From positions 62,001-126,000 of the forward strand of contig NZ_JACJUG010000013.1 of NCBI RefSeq assembly GCF_014174515.1: a DNA stretch of 64,000 bases, read 5' to 3'. Of this stretch, positions 29,909 through 37,834 are shown one piece after another. The position numbers and the translations under genes are program-made. Source of the stretch: Mitsuaria sp. WAJ17. Lineage in GTDB: Bacteria; Pseudomonadota; Gammaproteobacteria; Burkholderiales; Burkholderiaceae_C. Position 1 is the stretch's first letter. Each line of letters begins with the position of its first letter. Below the pieces are notes generated by a model that saw only the letters and a program-made list of their open reading frames with translations, searched no databases and had not been told where the DNA came from.

Positions 29909-31125
29909 ACAAGAAGCGCCCCTGCCCGAGGGGACTGTGGCTGGCCGCGTCCGCGCTGGTGCTGACCCTGCTGGGCGCCTGCGCCTCCGGGCCTGCGCCG
30001 TCGGCACCTGCCGAGCGCTGGCTGGGCACCGGCGACCTCGGCCTGGTGGTCGAGCGCGCCGACGGCCGCCTGCAGGTGGTCAATACCAGCAGCCGAAGCG
30101 TGCTGGGCCGCATCGAGGGCCTGGGCGACCTGTCCCATGCCTCCATCGTCTACGCGCGTGACGGCCTGCATGCCTATGTCTTCGGCCGCGACGGCGCCCT
30201 GAGCAAGGTGAACCTGGGAGAGCGCCGCATCGTGGCCCGCGTGCAGCAGGCCGGCAACTCCATCGGCGGGGCAATCTCGCAGGACGGCCGCCTCGTGGTG
30301 GCGCAGAACTACCAGCCCGGTGGCATCAAGGTCTTCGATGCCCAGACACTGCAGCCCCTGGCCGACATCCCCGCTGAATACGCTCCGGGCAAGTTCTCGC
30401 GCGTCGTGGGCCTGGCGGACCTGCCGGGCCAGTGCTTCATCTATGCGCTCTTCGATGCTGACGAAATCTGGGTCGCCGACCTGTCCGACCCGCGCGCGCC
30501 CAGGCTGCAGAAGTTCCGCAACATCGGCCGCCAGCCCTATGACGCGCTGGTGACGCCCGACGGCCGCCACTACATCGCCGGCCTGTTCGGCGAGGACGGC
30601 CTGGCCAAGATCGACCTCTGGGCCGCAGAGCCCCGCGTGGAGCGAATCCTGGGGGGCTACGGTCGCGGCCAGGAGCCGCTACCCGTCTTCAAGATGCCGC
30701 ACCTGCGCGGTTGGGCGGTGGCCGGCCGCCATGCCTACCTGCCGGCCATCGGGCGGCATGAGGTGCTGGTGGTGGACACCGAGAGCTGGCGCGAGGTCGG
30801 CCGCATTCCCGTGCAGGGCCAGCCCGTCTTCGTGATGGCGCGGCCGGACGGCCGTCAGGTCTGGGTCAACTTCGCCGTGCCCGACTATGACCGCGTGCAG
30901 GTCATCGACACCCAGACCCGCCAGATTGTGCAGACCCTGAGCCCCGGCAAGGCCGTGCTGCACATGGAATTCACGCCGCGCGGGGAGGCCGTGTGGATTT
31001 CCTCGCGTGACGCCAACCGTGTCTCGGTGATCGACACCGCCAGCTTCGCGACGCTGGCGACGCTGGAGTCCACCTCGCCCAGTGGCATCTTCTTCACCAG
31101 CCGGGCCGGCAAGGTGGGCCTGTGA
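29905..31125 (+). CDS. nirF: Heme d1 biosynthesis protein NirF (lipoprotein)
   Basis: This 406-residue protein resembles the d1 propeller of NirS but lacks its cytochrome c domain. It has a lipoprotein signal with LGAC at residues 23-26, so it should be anchored facing the periplasm. NirF converts a late precursor toward dihydro-heme d1. Repeated propeller strands such as GRLVVAQNYQPGGIKVFD and RVQVIDTQTRQIVQTL are visible. It is coupled to nirC (ATGA) and to nirDL (GTGA). Confidence 0.96.
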   Translation: MNKKRPCPRGLWLAASALVLTLLGACASGPAPSAPAERWLGTGDLGLVVERADGRLQVVNTSSRSVLGRIEGLGDLSHASIVYARDGLHAYVFGRDGALSKVNLGERRIVARVQQAGNSIGGAISQDGRLVVAQNYQPGGIKVFDAQTLQPLADIPAEYAPGKFSRVVGLADLPGQCFIYALFDADEIWVADLSDPRAPRLQKFRNIGRQPYDALVTPDGRHYIAGLFGEDGLAKIDLWAAEPRVERILGGYGRGQEPLPVFKMPHLRGWAVAGRHAYLPAIGRHEVLVVDTESWREVGRIPVQGQPVFVMARPDGRQVWVNFAVPDYDRVQVIDTQTRQIVQTLSPGKAVLHMEFTPRGEAVWISSRDANRVSVIDTASFATLATLESTSPSGIFFTSRAGKVGL

Positions 31126-32189
31126 ACGCGAGGACCGCCTGCCCCTCGGTGTGCCCGTCAGCGGGTGCTTCACCGCTGCGCGAAGCCCTGCTGAACGACT
31201 GGCAGCAACGCCTGCCGCTGGTCAGCCAGCCCTTCGAGGCCATGGGGCGGCGCTATGGCTGCAGCGAGCCGGTGGTGATCGAGCAACTGGCGCAGGCGGT
31301 GGAGCAGGGTTCGGTGTCCCGCCTGGGCGGCGTGTTTGCGCCGGGCTCGGGCGGCGCGGGCCTGCTGTGCGCACTGGCCGTGCCACCCGATCGCCTGGAG
31401 GCGGTGGCGGCCCTGGTCAATGCCCTGCCGGGCGTCAACCACAACTACGAGCGCGAGCATGCGTACTCGCTGTGGTTCGTGATCACCGGGCCCTCGCTCG
31501 AATGGATCGAGCGGCGGCTGGCAGAACTGGAACAGGCCTGCGGCCTGCCGGCCCTGCGCCTGCCCATGGTGCGGCCCTATCGCATCAACCTGGGCTTTGA
31601 CCTGCGTGCCCGTGGCCCTGCGCCCGTGCCTGCAGGCGCCGCCCAGCCGGCGCGCGTGCGGGCCATCCCGCCGGCGCAGCGCCCCCTGGCGGCTTTGCTG
31701 GAGCAGGGCCTGCCCCTGCAGCCCCGTCCCTATGCCGCCTGGGCGCAGGCCCTGGGCTGGACGGAGACCCAGGTGCTGGCCACGCTGCAGGCCTGGCTGG
31801 ACGAGGGCGTGCTGCGGCGCTTCGGCGTCATCGTGCGCCACCATGAGCTGGGCATCGCCAGCAATGCCATGTGCGTCTTCGACGTGCCGGACGAGGAGGT
31901 CGATGCCCACGCCAAGGTGCTGGCCCAGCAGCCGGGTGTGACCCTGTGCTATCGCCGCGAGCGCGGCGAGGGCTGGCCCTTCAACCTCTTTTGCATGATT
32001 CATGGCCGCGAGCGCGACAGCGTGCGTGCGGCCCTGGCCGCCGCCCGAGAAGCCGCTGGCCTTCATGCCTTTCCCCAGGCCCAGCTGTTCAGCCGCCGGC
32101 GCTTCAAGCAGTGCGGCTCGGGCTATTTCGTCGATGCTCTGCCGGCCTTGACCATCAGCCCATCGACCCAGGAGTGTGCCCATGCATGA
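31122..32189 (+). CDS. Siroheme decarboxylase NirD-NirL fusion
   Basis: This 355-residue protein is two AsnC/Lrp-like siroheme decarboxylase units in one chain. The first (about 15-165) has LPLVSQPFEAMGRRYG and GVNHNYEREHAYSLWFVITG; the second (about 185-350) has LPLQPRPYAAWAQALG, VLRRFGVIVRHHELG and VTLCYRRERGEGWPFNLFCMIHG. Separate NirD and NirL are about 150-170 residues each, so this is the known NirDL fusion type. With NirG and NirH it removes two acetate carboxyls from siroheme during heme d1 synthesis. GTG 31122 overlaps the nirF stop. Confidence 0.93.
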   Translation: MNARTACPSVCPSAGASPLREALLNDWQQRLPLVSQPFEAMGRRYGCSEPVVIEQLAQAVEQGSVSRLGGVFAPGSGGAGLLCALAVPPDRLEAVAALVNALPGVNHNYEREHAYSLWFVITGPSLEWIERRLAELEQACGLPALRLPMVRPYRINLGFDLRARGPAPVPAGAAQPARVRAIPPAQRPLAALLEQGLPLQPRPYAAWAQALGWTETQVLATLQAWLDEGVLRRFGVIVRHHELGIASNAMCVFDVPDEEVDAHAKVLAQQPGVTLCYRRERGEGWPFNLFCMIHGRERDSVRAALAAAREAAGLHAFPQAQLFSRRRFKQCGSGYFVDALPALTISPSTQECAHA

Positions 32190-32688
32190 GCCTTCCGCCG
32201 CGCGCCGCAGCCTGGCGCGCCTAGACGCCCTTGACGCGGCGCTGATCAACCGCCTGCAGGGCGGGCTGCCCCTGGTGCCGCGGCCCTTTTTCGTTGTGGC
32301 CCAGGATCTGGGATGCAGCGAGGACGAGCTGCTGGAGCGTCTGCATCGCCTGCTGGGCGAGGGCACGCTCACTCGTTTCGGCCCGCTGTTCCAGATCGAA
32401 CGCGCCGGCGGCCGCTTTGTGCTGGCCGCGCTGCAGGTGCCGCAAGAGCGCTACGAGGCCGTCACGGCCCTGGTCAACGCCCATCCCGAGGTGGCCCACA
32501 ACTACCGCCGCGAGCATCTGCTGAACATGTGGTTCGTGCTGGCCACCGAGCATGAGGCCGACATCCCGCGCGTGGTCCATGCCATCGAGACCGAGACCGG
32601 CCTCAAGGTCTGGGCCTTTCCCAAGGAGCGTGAGTACTTCGTGGGCTTGCATCTGCCGGCCCGCGCCACCACGGAGGCCCGCGCATGA
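32182..32688 (+). CDS. nirG: Siroheme decarboxylase subunit NirG
   Basis: This 168-residue AsnC-like protein has LPLVPRPFFVVAQDLG, GTLTRFGPLFQIERAGG and VAHNYRREHLLNMWFVLATE. The pattern HNYRREH plus NMWFVL is that of the NirD/NirG half of siroheme decarboxylases. ATG 32182 has AGGAG seven bases upstream and overlaps the end of nirDL by eight bases. Assignment as NirG rather than NirD rests on gene order. Confidence 0.88.
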   Translation: MHEPSAARRSLARLDALDAALINRLQGGLPLVPRPFFVVAQDLGCSEDELLERLHRLLGEGTLTRFGPLFQIERAGGRFVLAALQVPQERYEAVTALVNAHPEVAHNYRREHLLNMWFVLATEHEADIPRVVHAIETETGLKVWAFPKEREYFVGLHLPARATTEARA

Positions 32689-33218
32689 ATCCCGCACAGG
32701 CACCGGCGCAGCTCAGCGCGCTGGAACGACACCTCATCGCCGCCACCCAACAGGGTCTGCCCCTGGTGGCCAAGCCTTACGAGGCGCTGGGCGCGCTGCT
32801 GGGCATCACCGAGACCGAGGTCCTGCACCTGATGCAGGACATGCAGGACCGCGGCCTGATCCGCCGCATCGGTGCCGTCCCCAACCACTACCGCCTGGGC
32901 TACCTGGCCAACGGCATGACGGTGTGGGACGTGGACGATGCCCTGGTCGATGAGATCGGCGAGCGCATCGGCAGCCTGGCCTGCGTCAGCCACTGCTACC
33001 GCCGGCCGCGCCACCTGCCGGTCTGGCCCTACAACCTCTTTGCCATGCTGCACGGCCGCAGCCGCGAGGAGGTGGAGGCGCAGGCGCAGGAGATCCGGGT
33101 CCTGCTGGGCGATGCCTGCCACGCCAGCGAGATCCTCTACAGCAGTGCCATCCTGAAGAAGACCGGCCTGCGCCTGGCCACAGGGCCCGGTGCCGTCAAC
33201 GCAAGCACGGAGGACTGA
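32685..33218 (+). CDS. nirH: Siroheme decarboxylase subunit NirH
   Basis: This 177-residue AsnC-like protein has LPLVAKPYEALGALLG, LIRRIGAVPNHYRLGYLANGMTVWDV and SHCYRRPRHLPVWPYNLFAMLHG, the form of the NirH/NirL half. Its ATG overlaps the nirG stop (ATGA). It probably pairs with NirG. Confidence 0.9.
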   Translation: MNPAQAPAQLSALERHLIAATQQGLPLVAKPYEALGALLGITETEVLHLMQDMQDRGLIRRIGAVPNHYRLGYLANGMTVWDVDDALVDEIGERIGSLACVSHCYRRPRHLPVWPYNLFAMLHGRSREEVEAQAQEIRVLLGDACHASEILYSSAILKKTGLRLATGPGAVNASTED

Positions 33219-33220
33219 GC

Positions 33221-34468
33221 ATGCTGCGCATCAGCCAATACCTGCGCGAGATCGCCCGAGCCGAGCGCGAAGGTGCCTATCCCAGCCCCCGCCGCGCGCA
33301 CGCGGGCGGTGAGACGCGCCCGGTGGTCATCTGGAACCTGACCCGGCGCTGCAACCTCACCTGCAAGCACTGCTACGCCCTGTCGGCCGACCACCACTAT
33401 CCCGGCGAGCTGAGCTACGACGAGATCTGCACCGTGATGGACGACCTGCGCGCCTACGGTGTGCCGGTGCTGATCCTCTCCGGTGGCGAGCCCCTGCTGC
33501 ATCCGCAGCTCTTCGAGATCGCCAGCCGCGCGCAGTCGCAGGGCTTCTACACGGCGCTCTCCAGCAACGGCACGATGATCGACGCAGCGATGGCCGACCG
33601 CATCGCGGCGCAGCACTTCGATTACGTGGGCGTCAGCATCGACGGCAGCCGCGACACGCACGACCGCTTCCGCCGCAAGGAAGGGGCCTATGAGCAGTCC
33701 ATGGCCGGCATTCGCCTGCTGCACGAACGCGGCGTCAAGACCGGCCTGCGCTACACCTTCACCGACCTCAACGGCCAGGACTTTCCCTTCCTGCTGCAGC
33801 TGATGAAGGACGAGGGCGTGGACAAGTTCTACTTCTCCCATCTCAACTACGCCGGCCGCGGCAACATCCACCGTGGGCGTGACGCCCACTTCGAGGCGAC
33901 TCGCCAGGCCCTGGACCTGCTCTTCGAGACTGCCTGGGCCGATGCCGAGGCCGGCAGCAGCCGCGACTACGTCACCGGCAACAACGATGCCGACGCTGCC
34001 TACCTGCTCGCCTGGGTGGGCCGCCGCTGGCCGCAATGGCAGGCGGCCCTGCGCGCCCGCCTGGTGACCTGGGGCGGCAATGCCTCGGGCGTGGGCGTGG
34101 CCAATATCGACAGCCAGGGCGAGGTCCACCCCGACACCATGTGGGGTCACCACCAGCTTGGCAATGTGCGTCAGCGGCCCTTCTCCGAGATCTGGAGCGA
34201 CCGCAGCGATCCGCTGATGGACGGCCTCAAGAGACATCCCCGTCCCGTCAAGGGCCGTTGCGCCGAATGCCAGCACTTTGCGCTGTGCGGCGGCAATACG
34301 CGGGTCCGCGCCCACCAGCTCACCGGCGACTACTGGGCCGAGGACCCGGGCTGCTACCTCGACGACGACGAGATCGGTCTCTCGCCCGAGGCCGCGAGCC
34401 GGCTGGCTCGCGTCGAGCTTGCGCCCTTCAGCGGCAAGCGTCGCATCATCGAGGTGCTGTCGGCATGA
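33221..34468 (+). CDS. nirJ: Heme d1 biosynthesis radical SAM protein NirJ
   Basis: This 415-residue protein has the radical SAM cluster motif CNLTCKHC (Cys44, 48, 51) and LILSGGEPLLHP, plus a C-terminal cysteine region CAECQHFALCGGN...DPGCYL that suits a SPASM-like auxiliary cluster. NirJ replaces two propionate side chains of didecarboxysiroheme with oxo groups. It starts three bases after nirH and overlaps nirN by four bases. Confidence 0.96.
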   Translation: MLRISQYLREIARAEREGAYPSPRRAHAGGETRPVVIWNLTRRCNLTCKHCYALSADHHYPGELSYDEICTVMDDLRAYGVPVLILSGGEPLLHPQLFEIASRAQSQGFYTALSSNGTMIDAAMADRIAAQHFDYVGVSIDGSRDTHDRFRRKEGAYEQSMAGIRLLHERGVKTGLRYTFTDLNGQDFPFLLQLMKDEGVDKFYFSHLNYAGRGNIHRGRDAHFEATRQALDLLFETAWADAEAGSSRDYVTGNNDADAAYLLAWVGRRWPQWQAALRARLVTWGGNASGVGVANIDSQGEVHPDTMWGHHQLGNVRQRPFSEIWSDRSDPLMDGLKRHPRPVKGRCAECQHFALCGGNTRVRAHQLTGDYWAEDPGCYLDDDEIGLSPEAASRLARVELAPFSGKRRIIEVLSA

Positions 34469-36063
34469 ACGAGTCCTTCAAGTCCATTTGCAAGCTGCTG
34501 CTGGCCCTGGGCCTGGTGATGACCGGTCTGGACTACGCCCGCGCAGCGGACGATGCGCCCAGGCCGCCGGCCGCCGCGGCGCTGTACCAGCAGCATTGTG
34601 CGAGCTGCCATGGCGCCGAGCGCACCGGCGGCATGGGCCCGGCCCTGCTGCCCGAAAGCCTGGAGCGCCTGCGCAAGCCCGAGGCCCTGGCCGTGATCCG
34701 CGGCGGCCGTGCGGCCACGCAGATGCCGGCCTTCGGCGCGCAGCTCAGCGAGGCCGAGATCCAGGCGCTGCAGGCCTTCGTCTACGCGCCCCAGCTGCCC
34801 GTGCCGCGCTGGAGCGATGCCGACATCCGTGCCTCCCGCAGCTTCGAGCCCGACAGCGCCCGCTGGCCGGCCAAGCCGCAATGGAAGGCCGACCCCATGA
34901 ATCTCTTCGTGGTGGTGGAGGGCGGGGATCACCACGTGAGCCTGGTGGACGGCGACCGCTTCGAGGTCCTGCACCGCTTCGCCAGCCGCTTCGCCCTGCA
35001 TGGCGGCCCCAAGTTCACGCCGGACGGCCGCTATGTCTTCTTCGGCTCGCGTGACGGCTGGATCAGCAAGTACGACCTCTGGAACCTCAAGCTGGTGGCC
35101 GAGGTGCGTGCGGGTCTGAACATGCGTAACGTCGCCGTCAGCGCCGATGGCCGCTGGGTCATGGCGGCCAACTACCTGCCGCGCACCGCCGTGCTCTTTG
35201 ACGCTGATCTTCAGCTGGTGCGCACCTACCCCGCGCAGAGCCGCGACGGGGCGCAGAGCTCGCGGGTCTCGGCGGTGTATGACGCCACGCCGCGCAAGAG
35301 CTTCGTCGTGGCCCTCAAGGACCTGCCTGAGCTGTGGGAGATCAGCTACGACCCCAAGGCCGAGCCCATCCACGAGGGCTATGTGCACGACTACAAGATG
35401 GGCGAGGCCTTGCCCACGCCCGGCTACCAGAACATCCGCCGCACCCTGCTGGAGGAGCCGCTGGACGACTTCTTCTTCGACGACAGCTACGCCCATGTGC
35501 TGGGCTCGGCCCGGCCCCGCGAGGGCGGCGGCAGCCTGGGCCAGGTGGTCAACCTGGACGTGCGCAAGAAGATCGCCGAGCTGCCCATCCCGGGCCTGCC
35601 GCACCTGGGTTCGGGCATCAGCTTCACCCGCGAAGGCCGGCGCCTGCTGGCCAGCCCCAACCTCAAGGACGGCCGCATCAGCGTGGTCGATCTCAAGAGC
35701 TGGCAGCTGGTCAGGGAGATCGTCACCCCCGGCCCCGGCTTCTTCATGCGCAGCCATGCCCAGAGCCCCTACGCCTGGACCGACTCCATGATGAGCCCCA
35801 CGGCCAAGGACACGCTGAGCATCATCGACAAGCAGCGCCTGGAGGTCGTCGCCCAGGTGCGCGAGCCGGGCAAGACGCTGGCCCACGTCGAGTTCACCAA
35901 GGACGGCCGCTATGTGCTGGCCAGCCTCTGGGAGATGGACGGCGCGCTGATCGTGTATGACGCCCGCAGCTTCAAGGAACTCAAGCGCCTGCCCATGAGC
36001 AAGCCGGTGGGCAAGTACAACGTCTGGAACAAGATCAGCCGCGAGGAAGGGACCTCGCATTGA
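34465..36063 (+). CDS. nirN: Cytochrome c/d1 protein NirN (dihydro-heme d1 dehydrogenase)
   Basis: This 532-residue periplasmic protein is a NirS relative: signal peptide (to about residue 27), cytochrome c motif CASCH at 45-49, then a d1-type propeller. NirN makes the last double bond of heme d1 and hands it to NirS. The ATG at 34465 overlaps the nirJ stop (ATGA); open frame further upstream lies inside nirJ and is not used. It is the last gene of the nir operon. Confidence 0.95.
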   Translation: MNESFKSICKLLLALGLVMTGLDYARAADDAPRPPAAAALYQQHCASCHGAERTGGMGPALLPESLERLRKPEALAVIRGGRAATQMPAFGAQLSEAEIQALQAFVYAPQLPVPRWSDADIRASRSFEPDSARWPAKPQWKADPMNLFVVVEGGDHHVSLVDGDRFEVLHRFASRFALHGGPKFTPDGRYVFFGSRDGWISKYDLWNLKLVAEVRAGLNMRNVAVSADGRWVMAANYLPRTAVLFDADLQLVRTYPAQSRDGAQSSRVSAVYDATPRKSFVVALKDLPELWEISYDPKAEPIHEGYVHDYKMGEALPTPGYQNIRRTLLEEPLDDFFFDDSYAHVLGSARPREGGGSLGQVVNLDVRKKIAELPIPGLPHLGSGISFTREGRRLLASPNLKDGRISVVDLKSWQLVREIVTPGPGFFMRSHAQSPYAWTDSMMSPTAKDTLSIIDKQRLEVVAQVREPGKTLAHVEFTKDGRYVLASLWEMDGALIVYDARSFKELKRLPMSKPVGKYNVWNKISREEGTSH

Positions 36064-36143
36064 GCCTTGCGCGCGAGGAGAGACAGCTGGGCGCCTTACA
36101 CGCGGACGATCCGAGTCACGCAGACCGGGCCCGCCGGACTTTG

Positions 36144-36167
36144 CGCCGTCAGTGCTCGCTGACGGCG
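36144..36167 (+). terminator. Stem-loop after the nir operon
   Basis: CGCCGTCAG (36144-36152), loop TGCTCG, CTGACGGCG (36159-36167) form a perfect 9-bp stem 80 bases after nirN. There is no T-run, so it may act with Rho or only stabilise the mRNA end. Confidence 0.5.
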
Positions 36168-36200
36168 ACCAGGGACGTCATCGGCGCTTCAGGACGGACG

Positions 36201-36683
36201 TTAGTCCAGGCAGCCGGGCGCCAGCTCAACCAGAGCCTTGCGCAGGGGGAACCAGACGCTGGGAATTTCTGGATGCGAAGCCAGGCTCCCGTCGATGGCT
36301 GGGTACGCCGAGTAACCGCGGGAGGTGACGGCGGCATCGGCATAGCGGACCTCAAGCCTCCACAGCTGGCCATCCATCACCTCGACGCCCTGCAGAGAAT
36401 ACGACGGGCGCCAGCGCCATACATTCGCATCCTCCAGGACCTGTCTGAGACGACGCCAGTCTTCGGGCGTCGGCTGGCGCATCTTGGGGCGAATCGTCGA
36501 GCCGCGGTCATGGCGCGTGCACTTCAGGCGCCCGCCGACGATTTGCAGCTCATTGCTCGTCCCCATGTGACTGACCGAGAAGAGGAAGCGGCTGGGCGGG
36601 CCTGCGGGCTTTCCGTTCGCCATTCCACAGATGGGGGCGAGCAGCAGCGTTATGAGCAGGCTGAAGGGGCGAACACGTCGCAT
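36201..36683 (-). CDS. Exported hypothetical protein
   Basis: This 160-residue product begins with a signal-peptide-like MRRVRPFSLLITLLLAPICGMA. The mature part contains PTPEDWRRLRQVLEDANVWRW and GQLWRLEVRYADAAVTSRG, a pattern seen in small periplasmic proteins of unknown function. No catalytic motif is visible. It lies on the strand opposite to the nir operon and faces it tail to tail. A competing open frame on the plus strand lacks any recognisable feature. I do not recognise a named family. Confidence 0.65.
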   Translation of the reverse strand: MRRVRPFSLLITLLLAPICGMANGKPAGPPSRFLFSVSHMGTSNELQIVGGRLKCTRHDRGSTIRPKMRQPTPEDWRRLRQVLEDANVWRWRPSYSLQGVEVMDGQLWRLEVRYADAAVTSRGYSAYPAIDGSLASHPEIPSVWFPLRKALVELAPGCLD

Positions 36684-36818
36684 AAGGATTGCTTTCAATG
36701 AGTGCCGTCGCAGGCGCGGAGCCGCCACCATGGGCATCTAGCCGATGGGCGTTTTGCAAGGCAACGGTGAAGTCTGTGGTGCCAGTGCGGTGGCTTGGCG
36801 CCCGGACTTTCGTTGAGG

Positions 36819-37670
36819 TCAGCAGGCCGAAGCGCCCAGGCGCTCCACGCGCTGGGTGAGGAAGGCCACCGCCAGCTCGGACTCCGGCTGCAGGCGCTGG
36901 CCGATGTAGAGCTCCTGGCGGCGCTGGCTGATCTGGGTGCGCAGGCGGCTCTGCATGATCTCGAAGGGGGCCAGGCCGCGGCCCTCGGCGCCCTCGATGG
37001 CCTGCATCAGCTGGTGCATGGGATGGGCCTGCAGCGAGATCAGATGGGCCTGCACCACGCGCAGCCGGCCCTGCACGGCCAGCTCACTGCGGCGCAGCCA
37101 CTCCAGCACGGCATCGCCATTGCTGCCAGTGACCTTCAAGGGATCCTCGCCGGCCTCCAGCAGCAGGCGCTCCAGCAGGAAACGATTGCCCTCGGCGTAG
37201 GCCTTGTTGGCGTCCATCATCGCCTGCTCGCGCTGGCGGCGCTGGGCCTCGTTGGGTGCCAGGTCGGGGTGCAGGCGCATGGCCGCACGGCGGTAGAGCT
37301 GCTTCAGCGAGGGCGGTTCGACCTCGATCACCCCACCCCCCTCCGGCTGGCACGGCAGCGGGGCCGCATCCGGCAGGCGAGGGATCCGTGGCAGGTCGGT
37401 GGCGCGCGGCGGCGTGGGCAGGGAGACTTCCACGCCGTTGCGGCGCAGGGCCTCGGCCAGGTAGAGGCTGGCGGCATGCAACTGGGATTCCAGCGCATCC
37501 AGTTCCAGGTAGAGTGGGCCCAGCAGGGCGGTGTAGCGGTCCACGAAGGCCTGCAGCGCGGTGTGTAGCAGGTGGAAGCTCTGCTCCTGCTCGGCGACAT
37601 AGCGTTGCAGGTCCGCCATCTGCTGGCGGCGGCGTTCGAATTCGTGGCGAGTGAGCACAGGGCGGCGCAT
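36819..37670 (-). CDS. Orphan J-domain-like protein
   Basis: This 283-residue protein has a central segment LKQLYRRAAMRLHPDLAPNE with an HPD tripeptide and following helix (NKAYAEGNRFLLERLL), as in the J domain that stimulates DnaK. Long helical regions lie on both sides (about 5-80 and 180-280) with coiled-coil character. There is no signal peptide or Cys-rich zinc region. It may recruit Hsp70 to a specific client, but this is inference. The ATG at 37670 is preferred over a TTG at 37709. Confidence 0.75.
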   Translation of the reverse strand: MRRPVLTRHEFERRRQQMADLQRYVAEQEQSFHLLHTALQAFVDRYTALLGPLYLELDALESQLHAASLYLAEALRRNGVEVSLPTPPRATDLPRIPRLPDAAPLPCQPEGGGVIEVEPPSLKQLYRRAAMRLHPDLAPNEAQRRQREQAMMDANKAYAEGNRFLLERLLLEAGEDPLKVTGSNGDAVLEWLRRSELAVQGRLRVVQAHLISLQAHPMHQLMQAIEGAEGRGLAPFEIMQSRLRTQISQRRQELYIGQRLQPESELAVAFLTQRVERLGASAC

Positions 37671-37755
37671 GGCGGATCCAGGGAAGGCGTCAGGTGTCAC
37701 GACTCGCAAACATACTGGGCACTATTGTGGCTCGCCACCGGCGGCCGCCAATGAA

Positions 37756-37785
37756 AAAGAGCCCGCGGATGCGAGCTCTTTTGCC
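37756..37785 (-). terminator. Intrinsic terminator of hppA
   Basis: On the minus strand, AAAGAGCTCGC (37781-37771), loop ATCC, GCGGGCTCTTT (37766-37756) is followed by further T residues. One G-T pair interrupts an 11-bp stem. Confidence 0.85.
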
Positions 37786-37834
37786 CAGATTCGGGTAATC
37801 CTGGGCAGGAAGGCGCTTCCTGTCCCGCCGCCGT

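Noticed and set aside
36060-36701. A 213-codon plus-strand frame overlapping the nirN stop
   Set aside because: It would be coupled to nirN, but the product shows no domain or signal, while the minus strand gives a good signal peptide; I kept the minus-strand gene.
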